Shown here: in pieces, positions 1 to 8,193 of the stretch
Layout: the number at the start of each line of letters is the position of its first letter
How positions within the stretch are numbered: the first letter of the stretch is position 1
Assembly: GCA_030550715.1 (NCBI GenBank)
Contig: JAUQOU010000004.1
Coordinates: 1-55,456, forward strand
Origin: a bacterium
GTDB lineage: Bacteria; Calescibacteriota; Calescibacteriia; Calescibacteriales; Calescibacteriaceae
DNA: 55,456 bases
Reading direction: 5' to 3'
Program-made: the position numbers and the translations under genes
Notes under the pieces: generated by a model
The model's input: only the letters and a program-made list of their open reading frames with translations
Database searches by the model: none
What the model was told of the DNA's origin: nothing

Positions 1-1
1 G

Positions 2-628
2 ATAGAAGAAAAAATATATCAGATACTGTTTTTGCCGGGATTTTCTACAAAAAATCAGGCAGATGAAGGAGCAGGAAGAGGAGCAGGACTATATGAGGTG
101 AAAAAAGAAATAGAAGAAAGTATGAAAGGAAAGGTGCTTGTCAAATCAGCGATAGGAGAAGGAACTACTTTCACAATAATTATACCTACAACGAAAATAG
201 TTGTTGAGGTTGTCATTTTCAAATGGAAAGGAGAAAAATTTGCTCTTCCCCTTTCTCCTATACTAAAAACAGAGGTCTTTCCCGAGAGTAAAGATATATC
301 TATACGCACCATTCAGGGAAGAGAAATAGTCCAGCTTGGCGGAAGAGAATATCCGCTTATTACTGTTGATGAGATTTTCGGGAGAGAAAGAGGAAATCTA
401 CCGGATAAATTCTTTATTCTTATAGTAGAAGCAGGGGAAGGAAAATACTCGGAGGTCGGACTCGTAGTTGAAGAGATAGTAGATATAAAGGACTCGGTTA
501 TGAAAAATTTTGATGAAGATATTCTTATGCTTCGGGGTATATCAGCGGTTGTTGAAGAAATAGGAGAGGATGGAACAAAAGAGATAATTCCTGTTGTAGA
601 TATAATGAGAATCCCAGAATTTATTTGA
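2..628 (+). CDS. cheA: Chemotaxis histidine kinase CheA, C-terminal part (5' truncated by window edge)
   Basis: This is the last ~208 residues of a CheA-type kinase, the cytoplasmic kinase that phosphorylates CheY and CheB in response to chemoreceptors. The frame is open from base 2, so the true start lies outside the window. The first ~60 residues are the end of the ATP-binding domain: ILFLPGFST, then the glycine box GRGAG, then GEGTTF. The remaining ~140 residues form the CheW-like P5 regulatory domain that docks CheW and receptors. The canonical glycine box GRGVGMDVVK reads here as GRGAGLYEVK, a mild divergence. A tethered CheW gene follows 57 bp downstream on the same strand. Identity is secure from the ATPase-to-P5 order; the histidine phosphotransfer domain cannot be seen. 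Confidence 0.9.
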   Translation: MEEKIYQILFLPGFSTKNQADEGAGRGAGLYEVKKEIEESMKGKVLVKSAIGEGTTFTIIIPTTKIVVEVVIFKWKGEKFALPLSPILKTEVFPESKDISIRTIQGREIVQLGGREYPLITVDEIFGRERGNLPDKFFILIVEAGEGKYSEVGLVVEEIVDIKDSVMKNFDEDILMLRGISAVVEEIGEDGTKEIIPVVDIMRIPEFI

Positions 629-685
629 TTTCAAATAATCAAAAAAACATCTTATTTTAACGAAGATTTATTATATTTATTTTTG

Positions 686-1435
686 ATGGATATTTACGGA
701 AAAGACCCATTTGAAGATCTGGAGGGAGAAATTGTTGAAGAGAGCATATGGACAAAGCCCCCCGAGGGAGAACCACAGGTCCCACTTCAAAATCAACAGC
801 CACAGCCACAACCTCAACAGCAAGTACCTATCGTAACTCCTCAGGTAGTACCTCAGATACCTTTCCCGCCGTATCCTTATCCTTATTATCAGTATCCGCC
901 AGCTACTCCCACTGAACCTCAGCTAAAAGGAGAGAGAGTGGAAAGAGAAAAACCAAAAGATTTAAAAAAGAAAACCGAGACCGCGGCAGTAAAAAAAGCT
1001 TCCTACATGCTTAACTTCAAACTTGGAAATGAGTTCTATGGAGTTGATGTAGAAAATATCCGTGAAGTCGTCAGAGTAGTGAAAATCACCCCAGTGCCTA
1101 ACATACATTACCATATCCTTGGTATAATGAACCTCAGAGGGAAAATATTTCCAGTTATATCTTTGAGAAGGTTCTTTGGTATGGAAGATGTTGATATAGG
1201 GAAAAAAAGTAAGATTCTTGTTGTTGAAGATGAGGAAGAGGGTATTCATGCAGGTGTGCTTGTAGATGATGTCAGCGAGGTGTCTTTATACTATGTTGAT
1301 GAACTTGAGCCAATCTCTTCAATAAAATTCTCCGGCTCAAAGTATGCAAGAGGAATTCTGAGAAAAGATGATAATCCAATAGTCGTGATAGATATAAGAG
1401 AGATTTTGCGTGAATCCCTTCTTACATACTTTTGA
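686..1435 (+). CDS. cheW: CheW-domain protein with Pro/Gln/Tyr-rich N-terminal tether
   Basis: CheW bridges chemoreceptors to CheA. Residues ~108-245 of this 249-residue protein are a CheW domain, with the typical run through NIREVVRVVKITPVPN, the G-I-M-NLRG turn and the VLVDDVSEV strand. CheW proteins are usually ~150-170 residues. The extra ~105 residues are an acidic start, then about 50 residues very rich in Pro, Gln and Tyr (PQPQPQQQ, PPYPYPYYQYPP), then a charged linker. I chose ATG 686 over the TTG three bases earlier. TATATT lies 8 nt upstream of it and there is no Shine-Dalgarno sequence. It follows cheA on the same strand. The tether could be a flexible spacer or a binding segment; its role is not known. 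Confidence 0.88.
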   Translation: MDIYGKDPFEDLEGEIVEESIWTKPPEGEPQVPLQNQQPQPQPQQQVPIVTPQVVPQIPFPPYPYPYYQYPPATPTEPQLKGERVEREKPKDLKKKTETAAVKKASYMLNFKLGNEFYGVDVENIREVVRVVKITPVPNIHYHILGIMNLRGKIFPVISLRRFFGMEDVDIGKKSKILVVEDEEEGIHAGVLVDDVSEVSLYYVDELEPISSIKFSGSKYARGILRKDDNPIVVIDIREILRESLLTYF

Positions 1436-1444
1436 ATCTCATAT

Positions 1445-2527
1445 ATGAGTGGTAAAAGAAAATCTTGGATTAAATCTCTTGCCCTTATATATATACTTTT
1501 CTCCTTTTCTTTATTTTCATGTAAGAGGGTGGAGAAAAAAGTTTTGTCCGACGAAGATTTTTTGGCTCCTTTTGGGCAGGGAAGTTTTTCTCTGCTTGAC
1601 TATATAAAAAACTATTCCGTCCAGAGAGTAGAATATGAAAAGCAATTTTGGTTTTCCAGCGAAGATAAAAAGATCGTAGTTCACTCTCCTCAGAAGGTCT
1701 CTAAAATAACCATACGCGATATTGAATACGAAATCCCGGAAAAATGGGAAGGATATGTTATCAGAATAGATTCGCCTGACTTTGACTTTGCGATATTCTA
1801 TTGCGATATTGATAAGATGGTTTGTGAAGGTGCAGAAATTTTGAAACGAGGTATAGAAGACGAATACTTCTTTGTTGTTACAGCCGGTATGTCTCCTTTT
1901 ATATTTATTTTTGAAGTTCAGCAAGGTGTGGGGAGTGGGGGATTCTGTTTATTCGGCTCTTGCGGACAGTATTTCATTATTCCGAGGTTTTACATCTGTC
2001 CTGAAAATAACGCTCACATAATTTGTCAAGCAGATGAGTTCTCTTACAAAGAACCTCTTGAAATTTCCCAGAATTCTCTGACAGATTACACAATTTCTGT
2101 TCAGGCAAATAATGGGACCGAAGTTTTTCAGAATGAACTTACAATAAAGGTCGTAAAGATTGGGAAGAATAATTTCTCTTTGTATAATGTTCTTTACGAT
2201 TTTGGTGATGGTGGTTTTACACAGAGGAAACTTTCCTTCTACTCTGAAATGATTTATGATGTTGAGCTATCTATTTCAGGTAAGCTTTATTTTTGCAAAT
2301 CGGCTCAATATTATTCTCCGCAGATTGATGTTTTGGGATGCGATGGTAAAGGAAATTGCTGGAAAGGTTTTGCAGAACTGCAAGTGGGTGAGGGTGGAAT
2401 AGAGGAGAAAGAAGTTAAAGCACATCAGGCAAAATTTTTAATACCTTCTCCTTCTGAGATAACCCATTTGAAGATAAAAAAATATCATCCGGAAACAGAA
2501 GGGGTTCCTCTTTCCTGCCCTAAATGA
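1445..2527 (+). CDS. Putative lipoprotein of unknown function
   Basis: I do not recognise a family for this 360-residue protein. The N-terminus is a lipoprotein signal: basic MSGKRKSWIK, a hydrophobic stretch, then the lipobox LFSC with Cys at about residue 26. The mature part is mostly beta-like with many cysteines (for example the pair in CLFGSC and several later ones), which suits an oxidising periplasmic location with disulfides. The gene begins 9 bp after cheW and is probably co-transcribed with it, although no link to chemotaxis can be shown. It ends convergently against psd. Confidence 0.7.
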   Translation: MSGKRKSWIKSLALIYILFSFSLFSCKRVEKKVLSDEDFLAPFGQGSFSLLDYIKNYSVQRVEYEKQFWFSSEDKKIVVHSPQKVSKITIRDIEYEIPEKWEGYVIRIDSPDFDFAIFYCDIDKMVCEGAEILKRGIEDEYFFVVTAGMSPFIFIFEVQQGVGSGGFCLFGSCGQYFIIPRFYICPENNAHIICQADEFSYKEPLEISQNSLTDYTISVQANNGTEVFQNELTIKVVKIGKNNFSLYNVLYDFGDGGFTQRKLSFYSEMIYDVELSISGKLYFCKSAQYYSPQIDVLGCDGKGNCWKGFAELQVGEGGIEEKEVKAHQAKFLIPSPSEITHLKIKKYHPETEGVPLSCPK

Positions 2528-2557
2528 AAAAAATCAGTTTAGGTTTTCTCTTTTTTC

Positions 2558-3220
2558 TCAGAATTTTTTTTCTCCTACTTTTGTTTTACCTGCTAAAACC
2601 CTATCCCCGACTAATACAGAAAAATCCCAATCTTCTGGTATGAGCAAATCAACTCGTGAGCCAAGATAAATCATTCCTATTCTTTCTCCCTTTTTTACAA
2701 AATCACCTTTTTTTTTGAAGATGGATATTCTTCTTGCTATTGCTCCTGCTATTTGTATCAGAACTATGTCTTTACCTTCGGGTGTTTTAAGCCACCAGAG
2801 AACACGGGAGTTTTTTTCAGATTTTTCGAGAAAAGCTCTTTCAAATCCACCTTCTTTTTTTTCTATTCCAAGAATTTCAGCATCGTATGGGGCTCTGTTT
2901 ACATGGACATCAAATGGGCTCATAAATATTGCGATTCTTTTCATCTTTTTTTCTGAAATTTGCGGGAAAAGTTCTTTTATTTCTGTCTTATTTATTTCAA
3001 TTTCGTCTTTTATGAAAACCTTCCCATCTGCTGGCGAGATCAAAGATTTTTCCGATAGGTCTTCGGGAATCCTTTCGGGATCTCGGAAGAAGTTAAGGAG
3101 GAAAATGATTAAGATCAAAAATGGTATTACCACGAGAATATTTTTTGTAAGCAGAAGAGAAATTACAGTTATGGATATTGCGATTGAGCCAGGAAGAAGG
3201 AACTCTTTTCTTATTTTCAT
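2558..3220 (-). CDS. psd: Phosphatidylserine decarboxylase, short form
   Basis: This enzyme makes phosphatidylethanolamine from phosphatidylserine at the inner membrane. The 220-residue length matches the short, soluble-domain PSD class. Two hydrophobic helices at the N-terminus (~residues 10-45) anchor it. Visible family signatures are SPADGKV, the FMSPFDVHVNRAP block, and LGSRVD near the C-terminus, where GS is the self-cleavage site that generates the pyruvoyl cofactor. The ATG at 3220 lies 21 bp downstream of the ferritin-like gene, so the two form an operon. No phosphatidylserine synthase gene is adjacent, although psd and pssA are often neighbours in other genomes. Confidence 0.92.
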   Translation of the reverse strand: MKIRKEFLLPGSIAISITVISLLLTKNILVVIPFLILIIFLLNFFRDPERIPEDLSEKSLISPADGKVFIKDEIEINKTEIKELFPQISEKKMKRIAIFMSPFDVHVNRAPYDAEILGIEKKEGGFERAFLEKSEKNSRVLWWLKTPEGKDIVLIQIAGAIARRISIFKKKGDFVKKGERIGMIYLGSRVDLLIPEDWDFSVLVGDRVLAGKTKVGEKKF

Positions 3221-3241
3221 ATAATCACATATTTTGATTTT

Positions 3242-4246
3242 TCAGACAGGGAGTTCAAGATTTTCAAATTTGAGTATGCCGAGTTCTTCGTATCTATTTC
3301 TTATATATTCGGGCAGTAGCCCGAGTTTTTTGAGGTTTGGGACAACTCGTGAGAACATGAGGATAAGGAATTCTTGGAATATCGGGGATTTCTCAACGGT
3401 CTCTTGCATTTGATGTGTGGGCAAACCGACATCTTCCCAGACCATAGACATATCGGTTATTCTGTTTCGGAGCGCGACGCAACCTTCGTATGCAAACTCT
3501 ACTAACTCCTTCTTTTCTTTTTCGGGAAGCTCGTTTATGTGTTCTTTTAGAGATAGAACTCCAAACGCGACATGTCTTGCTTCATCTTTCATAACATATC
3601 TTACTATTTGGACTCCAAGCGGTTCTTCTCCGAATTGTTCCAGTGTTCCGAATATTCCCATTGCCAGTCCTTCAACGAGTATTTGCATTCCGACGAACTT
3701 GAAATACCATCTTGATTCAGACAGTATGGTTCGGAGAAGCGATTCAAGGTGAGGTGATATAGGAAATTCTTTTTCCATTTTTTGTGTGAGGTATTTATGG
3801 AAGACCTCTACATGTCTTGCTTCGTCTATCACTTGTGTTGAAGCGACAAGTTTTTCGTCGTATAGTGGAGCGCAGGAGACAAGCTGGCTTGCTACAAGTA
3901 GTGCTCCCTGTTCTCCGTGCAGTATTTGAGACATTATCCAGCTTATCTGTGATGTTGCCAGGTTTATTTTCTCTTTTTCGTTGAGTTTTTCCCATATCTC
4001 CTGGAAAAGCAGTGGAGGGAGTTGAGATGTTAAAGCCATTTTTTCTGTATCAATTTCTATTGACCAATCTATGTCTTGTGATGCGTTCCACTGTTCTTTT
4101 TTTGCTTTTTCGTAAAGGTCAAGGAGTTTTTCTATTTCCGATTCGTATGAATAAACCCATATTGTGTTGAATAAAGTTTTTATTGCTGAAACCTCTGTTT
4201 CTTTATTTAAAACTTTTATTTTTTCTCTTTTTGCTCTCTCGTCCAT
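3242..4246 (-). CDS. Ferritin-like diiron protein, R2/oxygenase type
   Basis: This 334-residue, largely helical protein has two copies of the DEARH motif (DEARHVEVF near residue 143 and DEARHVAFG near residue 225). Upstream carboxylates are in HGEQGALL and EGLAMG. This is the EX(n)ExxH pattern of class I ferritin-like diiron carboxylate proteins such as ribonucleotide reductase R2-like oxidases and AurF-type oxygenases. The N-terminal segment with W..SQDIDWS resembles the iron-loading end of this group. The substrate cannot be read from sequence. The ATG is preceded by AGGAGGG, a strong ribosome binding site. Overlapping palindromes just upstream suggest repressor control. It leads an operon with psd, which hints at a lipid-related role, but that is inference. 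Confidence 0.8.
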   Translation of the reverse strand: MDERAKREKIKVLNKETEVSAIKTLFNTIWVYSYESEIEKLLDLYEKAKKEQWNASQDIDWSIEIDTEKMALTSQLPPLLFQEIWEKLNEKEKINLATSQISWIMSQILHGEQGALLVASQLVSCAPLYDEKLVASTQVIDEARHVEVFHKYLTQKMEKEFPISPHLESLLRTILSESRWYFKFVGMQILVEGLAMGIFGTLEQFGEEPLGVQIVRYVMKDEARHVAFGVLSLKEHINELPEKEKKELVEFAYEGCVALRNRITDMSMVWEDVGLPTHQMQETVEKSPIFQEFLILMFSRVVPNLKKLGLLPEYIRNRYEELGILKFENLELPV

Positions 4247-4273
4247 ATCTTTTCCCTCCTTTTTAATTTTTAC

Positions 4274-4301
4274 CTACCGTATGGTAGATTATAAATCTAC
4301 T
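4274..4301 (-). promoter_or_regulatory. Overlapping inverted repeats at the ferritin-like/psd promoter (TetR-like operator)
   Basis: Two inverted repeats share the sequence GGTAG. The first is CTACC-GTAT-GGTAG (4274-4287). The second is GTAGATT-ATA-AATCTAC (4285-4301). On the minus strand a TATAAT hexamer (complement of 4289-4294) lies inside the second repeat, so a bound protein would cover the -10 region and the transcription start of the diiron gene. Many TetR-family operators look like the first repeat, but no TetR gene is in the window. Confidence 0.55.
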
Positions 4302-4379
4302 AAAATATTAATATTTTTCACGAAATTTTGTTGAAAATTGAAAATTTTTGAGATAAAAGATTTTTTTAGATGAAAAAAT

Positions 4380-6062
4380 CTATAATGCAGAAGAGAGATT
4401 TTTCAGAACTTCCCCGAAAACAGACCTTACAACTGACTCAAACTCCTCTATTTTTATCTTCTCAATTTTTGATTTTCCGAATTCTTCAAGAAGAGTAAAG
4501 TTTATTTCATCTCCTCTTGTTTTCTTGTCAAGTTTCATTGAGCTGAAAAATTTTTCAGAATTGATGTTTTCTAATCTTTTCAGAATGATTTGAGCTTTTT
4601 CATTGAAAAATTGTCTGAATATCTCAAGACACTGAGGGAATAGGTTTTTAGAGAGTATCATGTCGCTGATTTTTGTCTCAACGAGTATCCCAACAGATAC
4701 TGCAAATCCATGAGGTATTGAGAAGTTCAGAGCAGATTCCAGTGCGTGTCCGATTGTATGACCGAAGTTAAGAAGCATACGAGTTTTCTTCTCCTCCTTC
4801 TCGTCTTCTGATACTATTCTGGCTTTTATATCTGCGCACTTTGAAACAATATATTTTAGGGTTTGGGAATCCCTTTCAAAAATTTCTCTTCTTTTTGACA
4901 TAAGAAATTCAAGCAGTTCTTTTTCAAGTGAAACAGAGTATTTCAGTACCTCTCCGAGTCCTGAAAGGAAGTCCTCTTCGGGAAGAGTTTTCAATATGCT
5001 TATATCTGAAATGACTATTGAGGGTTGATGAATAATTCCCACCATGTTTTTTGCGAGTGAGGTGTTTATTCCTGTTTTGCCACCAATAGATGAATCAACC
5101 TGAGCAAGCAGTGTTGTGGGTATATTTATGTAGTTTATCCCTCTCAGATACGTTCCAGCGACGAACCCTCCGAGGTCTCCAAGGACTCCACCGCCAAGGA
5201 TTGTCAAAAAATCGTTCTTTTTTAGGTCTTTATCTGCAAGGAAGTTCCAGAGAAATATCGCATAGAAGGCATCTTTTGTGTTTTCTCCGTCTGGCAGGTT
5301 TACGCCATGGAGTTCAAAGCTTTCGGAGAGAAATCTGCTCACAACCTTTCCAAGATTTTCCTCCCCGTATGGCACTTCTTTTATTGAACTTGTTGATATC
5401 AAAAATGTTTTTTTTGCACTTTTGAGTATCCTTTTCAATTTTTTTCTGATAAATTCTTTCAAATTTTCATCTTGGAATAAGTTCTCACCTACAATTACAT
5501 CGTAAGACCTTTCTGCAAGATTGACTCTTGAAAAGTGTATCTTTTCGGCAATCTTCAAGAAATCTATGATTTGCTTTATAGTTTCCTCTTTTGGTATGTT
5601 TGTTGTGTCAATGTAAAAATCTGAAATTCTGTACCATTTTTCTCTTTCTTCAAGGATTTTTTTGATTTTTTCAAGGGGGTTATCTCCTTTGAGAAGTGGT
5701 CTTGAGTTTTTCGGGATTCTTTTTAATATTTCTTCTGGTTCTGCGTAGAGGCATATTACTATTCCCTTTTCTCTTATTTTGTGGAGGTTTTCGGGATTAG
5801 TTATCGCTCCGCCCCCGAGTGATACTACGATTTTTTCTTTCTCTTGTGAATCAACGATTTTTTGAATTACTTGATTTTCAAGGTTTCTGAAATATTTTTC
5901 TCCTTTTTCTTCAAAGATCTCTGGAATTGTTTTCCCTTCTTGTTTTTCTATGAGTTCATCTGTATCTATGAATTCCGAGTTGATTTTTTTTGCAAGTTCT
6001 TTCGCAGCAGTTGTCTTTCCAGCTCCTGGTGCTCCTACGATAAATATCTTTTCTACTCTCAT
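4380..6062 (-). CDS. aroKB: Bifunctional shikimate kinase / 3-dehydroquinate synthase (AroK-AroB fusion)
   Basis: This protein combines two steps of the shikimate pathway to aromatic amino acids. Residues ~1-165 are shikimate kinase, with Walker A GAPGAGKTT, the DTD substrate aspartate region and a GGGA loop. Residues ~180-560 are 3-dehydroquinate synthase, with the NAD-binding GGGVLGDLGGF, the lysine block GGKTGIN, and metal ligands in GLGEVLKY, FGHTIGHA and PHGFAV. The order is kinase first, as in the AroKB fusions known from Thermotogales. I chose ATG 6062 because translation from the TTG at 6086 only adds eight residues before the kinase strand. DUF2203 ends 48 bp upstream on the same strand. 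Confidence 0.93.
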   Translation of the reverse strand: MRVEKIFIVGAPGAGKTTAAKELAKKINSEFIDTDELIEKQEGKTIPEIFEEKGEKYFRNLENQVIQKIVDSQEKEKIVVSLGGGAITNPENLHKIREKGIVICLYAEPEEILKRIPKNSRPLLKGDNPLEKIKKILEEREKWYRISDFYIDTTNIPKEETIKQIIDFLKIAEKIHFSRVNLAERSYDVIVGENLFQDENLKEFIRKKLKRILKSAKKTFLISTSSIKEVPYGEENLGKVVSRFLSESFELHGVNLPDGENTKDAFYAIFLWNFLADKDLKKNDFLTILGGGVLGDLGGFVAGTYLRGINYINIPTTLLAQVDSSIGGKTGINTSLAKNMVGIIHQPSIVISDISILKTLPEEDFLSGLGEVLKYSVSLEKELLEFLMSKRREIFERDSQTLKYIVSKCADIKARIVSEDEKEEKKTRMLLNFGHTIGHALESALNFSIPHGFAVSVGILVETKISDMILSKNLFPQCLEIFRQFFNEKAQIILKRLENINSEKFFSSMKLDKKTRGDEINFTLLEEFGKSKIEKIKIEEFESVVRSVFGEVLKNLSSAL

Positions 6063-6110
6063 ATTAGATGTAAGTTTTCTTCTCAATTTTCAAGGTCTGT
6101 GTGAAAAATT

Positions 6111-6497
6111 CTATCTTTTCAGCGGTTTTCTCATAGTGCATGTTTCATCTTTTGTATGCCAGTAGCTTATCTTTGACTCCTCAAAAGCCCTCCAGCAGAG
6201 CATTACTTCCTCACCATCAACTTCTGCTGGAAAATCTACTCCACCTTTATCAATATCTCTCAGGATCACTCCATATTTTTCAAGGTTATTGAAGAGTTCT
6301 CGGAGTTCCTTCCTTGTTTTTATCGTTCTGTCAAGGACTCCTTCGGTATCGTATGGGTTGTTTCTGAAGTTTATGACGAGTTGAGCCGAGTCAATAAGGC
6401 ATTTTGTATATTCTTTTCCCTTATCTCTTATGTCTTTCAGTATTGGTTTAAGTTCTGGTATCAGTGATTCAGCTTCTTCTATTGAGTATAATTTCAA
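6111..6497 (-). CDS. DUF2203 family protein, TTG start
   Basis: This is a ~128-residue DUF2203 protein. Family signs are the opening KLYSIEEAESLIPELKP and the C-terminal block GVDFPAEVDGEEV followed by LCWRAFEES and YWHTKDE. The function is unknown. The open frame continues upstream to an ATG at 6536, but that segment is inside the tRNA-Met gene. The family normally begins right at the EEAESL helix, so the TTG at 6497 is the best start. Only 14 bases separate it from the 3' end of the tRNA on the same strand, with no Shine-Dalgarno sequence, so the mRNA 5' end may be created by tRNA processing. It is followed by aroKB. Confidence 0.82.
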   Translation of the reverse strand: MKLYSIEEAESLIPELKPILKDIRDKGKEYTKCLIDSAQLVINFRNNPYDTEGVLDRTIKTRKELRELFNNLEKYGVILRDIDKGGVDFPAEVDGEEVMLCWRAFEESKISYWHTKDETCTMRKPLKR

Positions 6498-6511
6498 TTT
6501 TTTGCTATAAG

Positions 6512-6583
6512 TGGCGACGGTGGGATTCGAACCCACGACACAGGGCTTATGAGACCCCTGCTCTACCTCTGAGCTACGTCGCC
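6512..6583 (-). tRNA. tRNA-Met (anticodon CAT), elongator type
   Basis: Read on the minus strand, the gene folds into a cloverleaf. The acceptor GGCGACG pairs with CGTCGCC, the D arm is GCTC...AGC, and the anticodon loop is CTCATAA with CAT at positions 34-36. The T arm is GTGGG-TTCGAAT-CCCAC, and the discriminator is A. The first pair is G1-C72, unlike initiator tRNAs, which have a mismatch there. The start GGCGACGTAGCTCAG is close to bacterial elongator tRNA-Met. CCA is not encoded. A lysidine-type tRNA-Ile is less likely. Confidence 0.95.
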
Positions 6584-6636
6584 ATATAAATCTATAAATT
6601 AATCAGAAAGAAAAAAATGGAAGAATTGTTAAAAAA

Positions 6637-8133
6637 TCATATTCCCAATCTCTCCTTCCTCTGCTTCCTATTTTGAGGAGAAATCTCCTGCGGATAGTCA
6701 AAAAGAGGATTTTTCATTTCTTCGTTTTCTTCGTTCATATTTTCTTCTTCTTGTTCTGGCTCTATGTTTTCATAACCTTTTTGCCTTCCGAATGGGGGAA
6801 AACGAGGTGTTTGAAACTTTTTAGTTTCTGGATTGCTTTTTTCTTCCTCTTCTTCTATTCCGAGCATAAAGTTATTTATTTTCTTTGCCTTGTCGGGAGG
6901 TAGTAGGGAAAGAATTTTTCCAGCTCTTTTTTCTTCAATGTATCCAAGAACTTTTGCTGCTGCCTTTTCATCCATAGATGATATTATTTTTGCAGCATCT
7001 TCTGGGGGTGAGCTTGCTACAATTTTTGCCATCTTCCTTATCGTCTCCTCGTCAAATTTTTTCTCAACGGTGGTCTTTTTTTCTTCTCGGAGTTCAGAAG
7101 TTTGCCTCTGTCTCAAAATTTCTAAGAGTGATTTTATTTGATTTTCGTAGCTTTGTATCACAGAAGTCATGGCATCTGAAAAAAGTTTTTTGAGTTCCTG
7201 AATTTCTTTTCTTTTTCCATCCTCTAAAATCTTTATTTTGTTCTCGTAGTCAGCTGATATTTCGCTTATTTTTCGCTCGTAGCTTTTTATCTGATTTTCG
7301 TATTCTCTTTTGATTTTTGCTATTTCGTTTTGTAGGTTGCTTTTAAGATTTTCTTCGCTTTTTTTCATTTCTTCTATTTGTTTTTTATATGCTTCTTCGT
7401 TCTTTTTCAACTCTTCTATTTTTGCCCTATACGATTTTTCTATTTCCGAAATTTTTTTATCGGTTTCTGATTTTACCTCTGCAATTTTTTTATCACAATC
7501 CCTTTTTATTTCTGATATTGCTTTCGTGGTCTGTTCTGACCAATCTTTTTGAGCTTTCTGTATTCGGTTTTGACATTCAGATTCAACTTGAGATATTCTC
7601 CTTTGAAATTCTGATTTGAGGTTTTCTATCTCTTTTGCCTTTGCCATTTCAAGATTTTTCACTTTATCTTCTGATTCTTTTTTGAGCTGTGACATTTTAT
7701 TTTCGTATTGAGATATGATTTGGGATATCTTTTCTTGAAATGAGATGTTCATCTTTGATCTTTCTCCTTCAAACTTTACTCTTTCTTCCTCAATTTTTTT
7801 CAGACAGAGTGTTTCGACTTCTTCTATTTGTTTTTTGAATTTCAGAGCAGAAGAAAATTTTGATGATAGCTCGTTTTCAAGGACTTTGAGATAAGCTTCG
7901 CGTTTTGCTATTTCTTTCTCTTTTTTTTCAAGTTCTCTCCTCTTTGTTTCAAGGGACTTTGCTAAGTTTTCAAGAGATTGCGGAGTAAAGATTATCGTGC
8001 ACTTTTCAGAGGGGGAGGGTGATAAACCTCCTCTCCTTTCTTCCATAATCTGAGCTGAGACGAAAGACAGGAAGATAAAAAGAAAAATTGAAGTTGATAA
8101 AACCTTCAAATTTAGCTTCCGAAGGTTAATCAT
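6637..8133 (-). CDS. MotE-like coiled-coil protein with MgtE-N-type C-terminal domain
   Basis: This 498-residue protein starts with a signal peptide or anchor (hydrophobic LSTSIFLFIFLSFVSA). About 300 residues of continuous Lys/Glu-rich coiled coil follow, built from repeated blocks such as KKISEIEKSYRAKIEELK. Near residues 360-430 lies the MgtE-N/MotE-like helical domain, recognisable by ASSPPEDAAKIISSMDEK and GKILSLLPPDKAKKI. MotE proteins act as chaperones or structural partners of the flagellar stator and usually sit beside fliJ, as here. The coiled coil is much longer than in typical ~200-residue MotE proteins. The tail is acidic, then basic and Pro/Gln-rich. The flagellar role is inferred from the domain plus the FliJ-like neighbour. 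Confidence 0.68.
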   Translation of the reverse strand: MINLRKLNLKVLSTSIFLFIFLSFVSAQIMEERRGGLSPSPSEKCTIIFTPQSLENLAKSLETKRRELEKKEKEIAKREAYLKVLENELSSKFSSALKFKKQIEEVETLCLKKIEEERVKFEGERSKMNISFQEKISQIISQYENKMSQLKKESEDKVKNLEMAKAKEIENLKSEFQRRISQVESECQNRIQKAQKDWSEQTTKAISEIKRDCDKKIAEVKSETDKKISEIEKSYRAKIEELKKNEEAYKKQIEEMKKSEENLKSNLQNEIAKIKREYENQIKSYERKISEISADYENKIKILEDGKRKEIQELKKLFSDAMTSVIQSYENQIKSLLEILRQRQTSELREEKKTTVEKKFDEETIRKMAKIVASSPPEDAAKIISSMDEKAAAKVLGYIEEKRAGKILSLLPPDKAKKINNFMLGIEEEEEKSNPETKKFQTPRFPPFGRQKGYENIEPEQEEENMNEENEEMKNPLFDYPQEISPQNRKQRKERLGI

Positions 8134-8193
8134 TTCTTCTCTCCTTGTTATTGAGCTTACTAATTTTTTATTTTCGTTTAAAATTTTTTTTAC

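Noticed and set aside
6498-6536. Upstream extension of DUF2203 to an ATG at 6536
   Set aside because: These bases lie in the T arm and acceptor of tRNA-Met; the translated residues only reflect the tRNA sequence.
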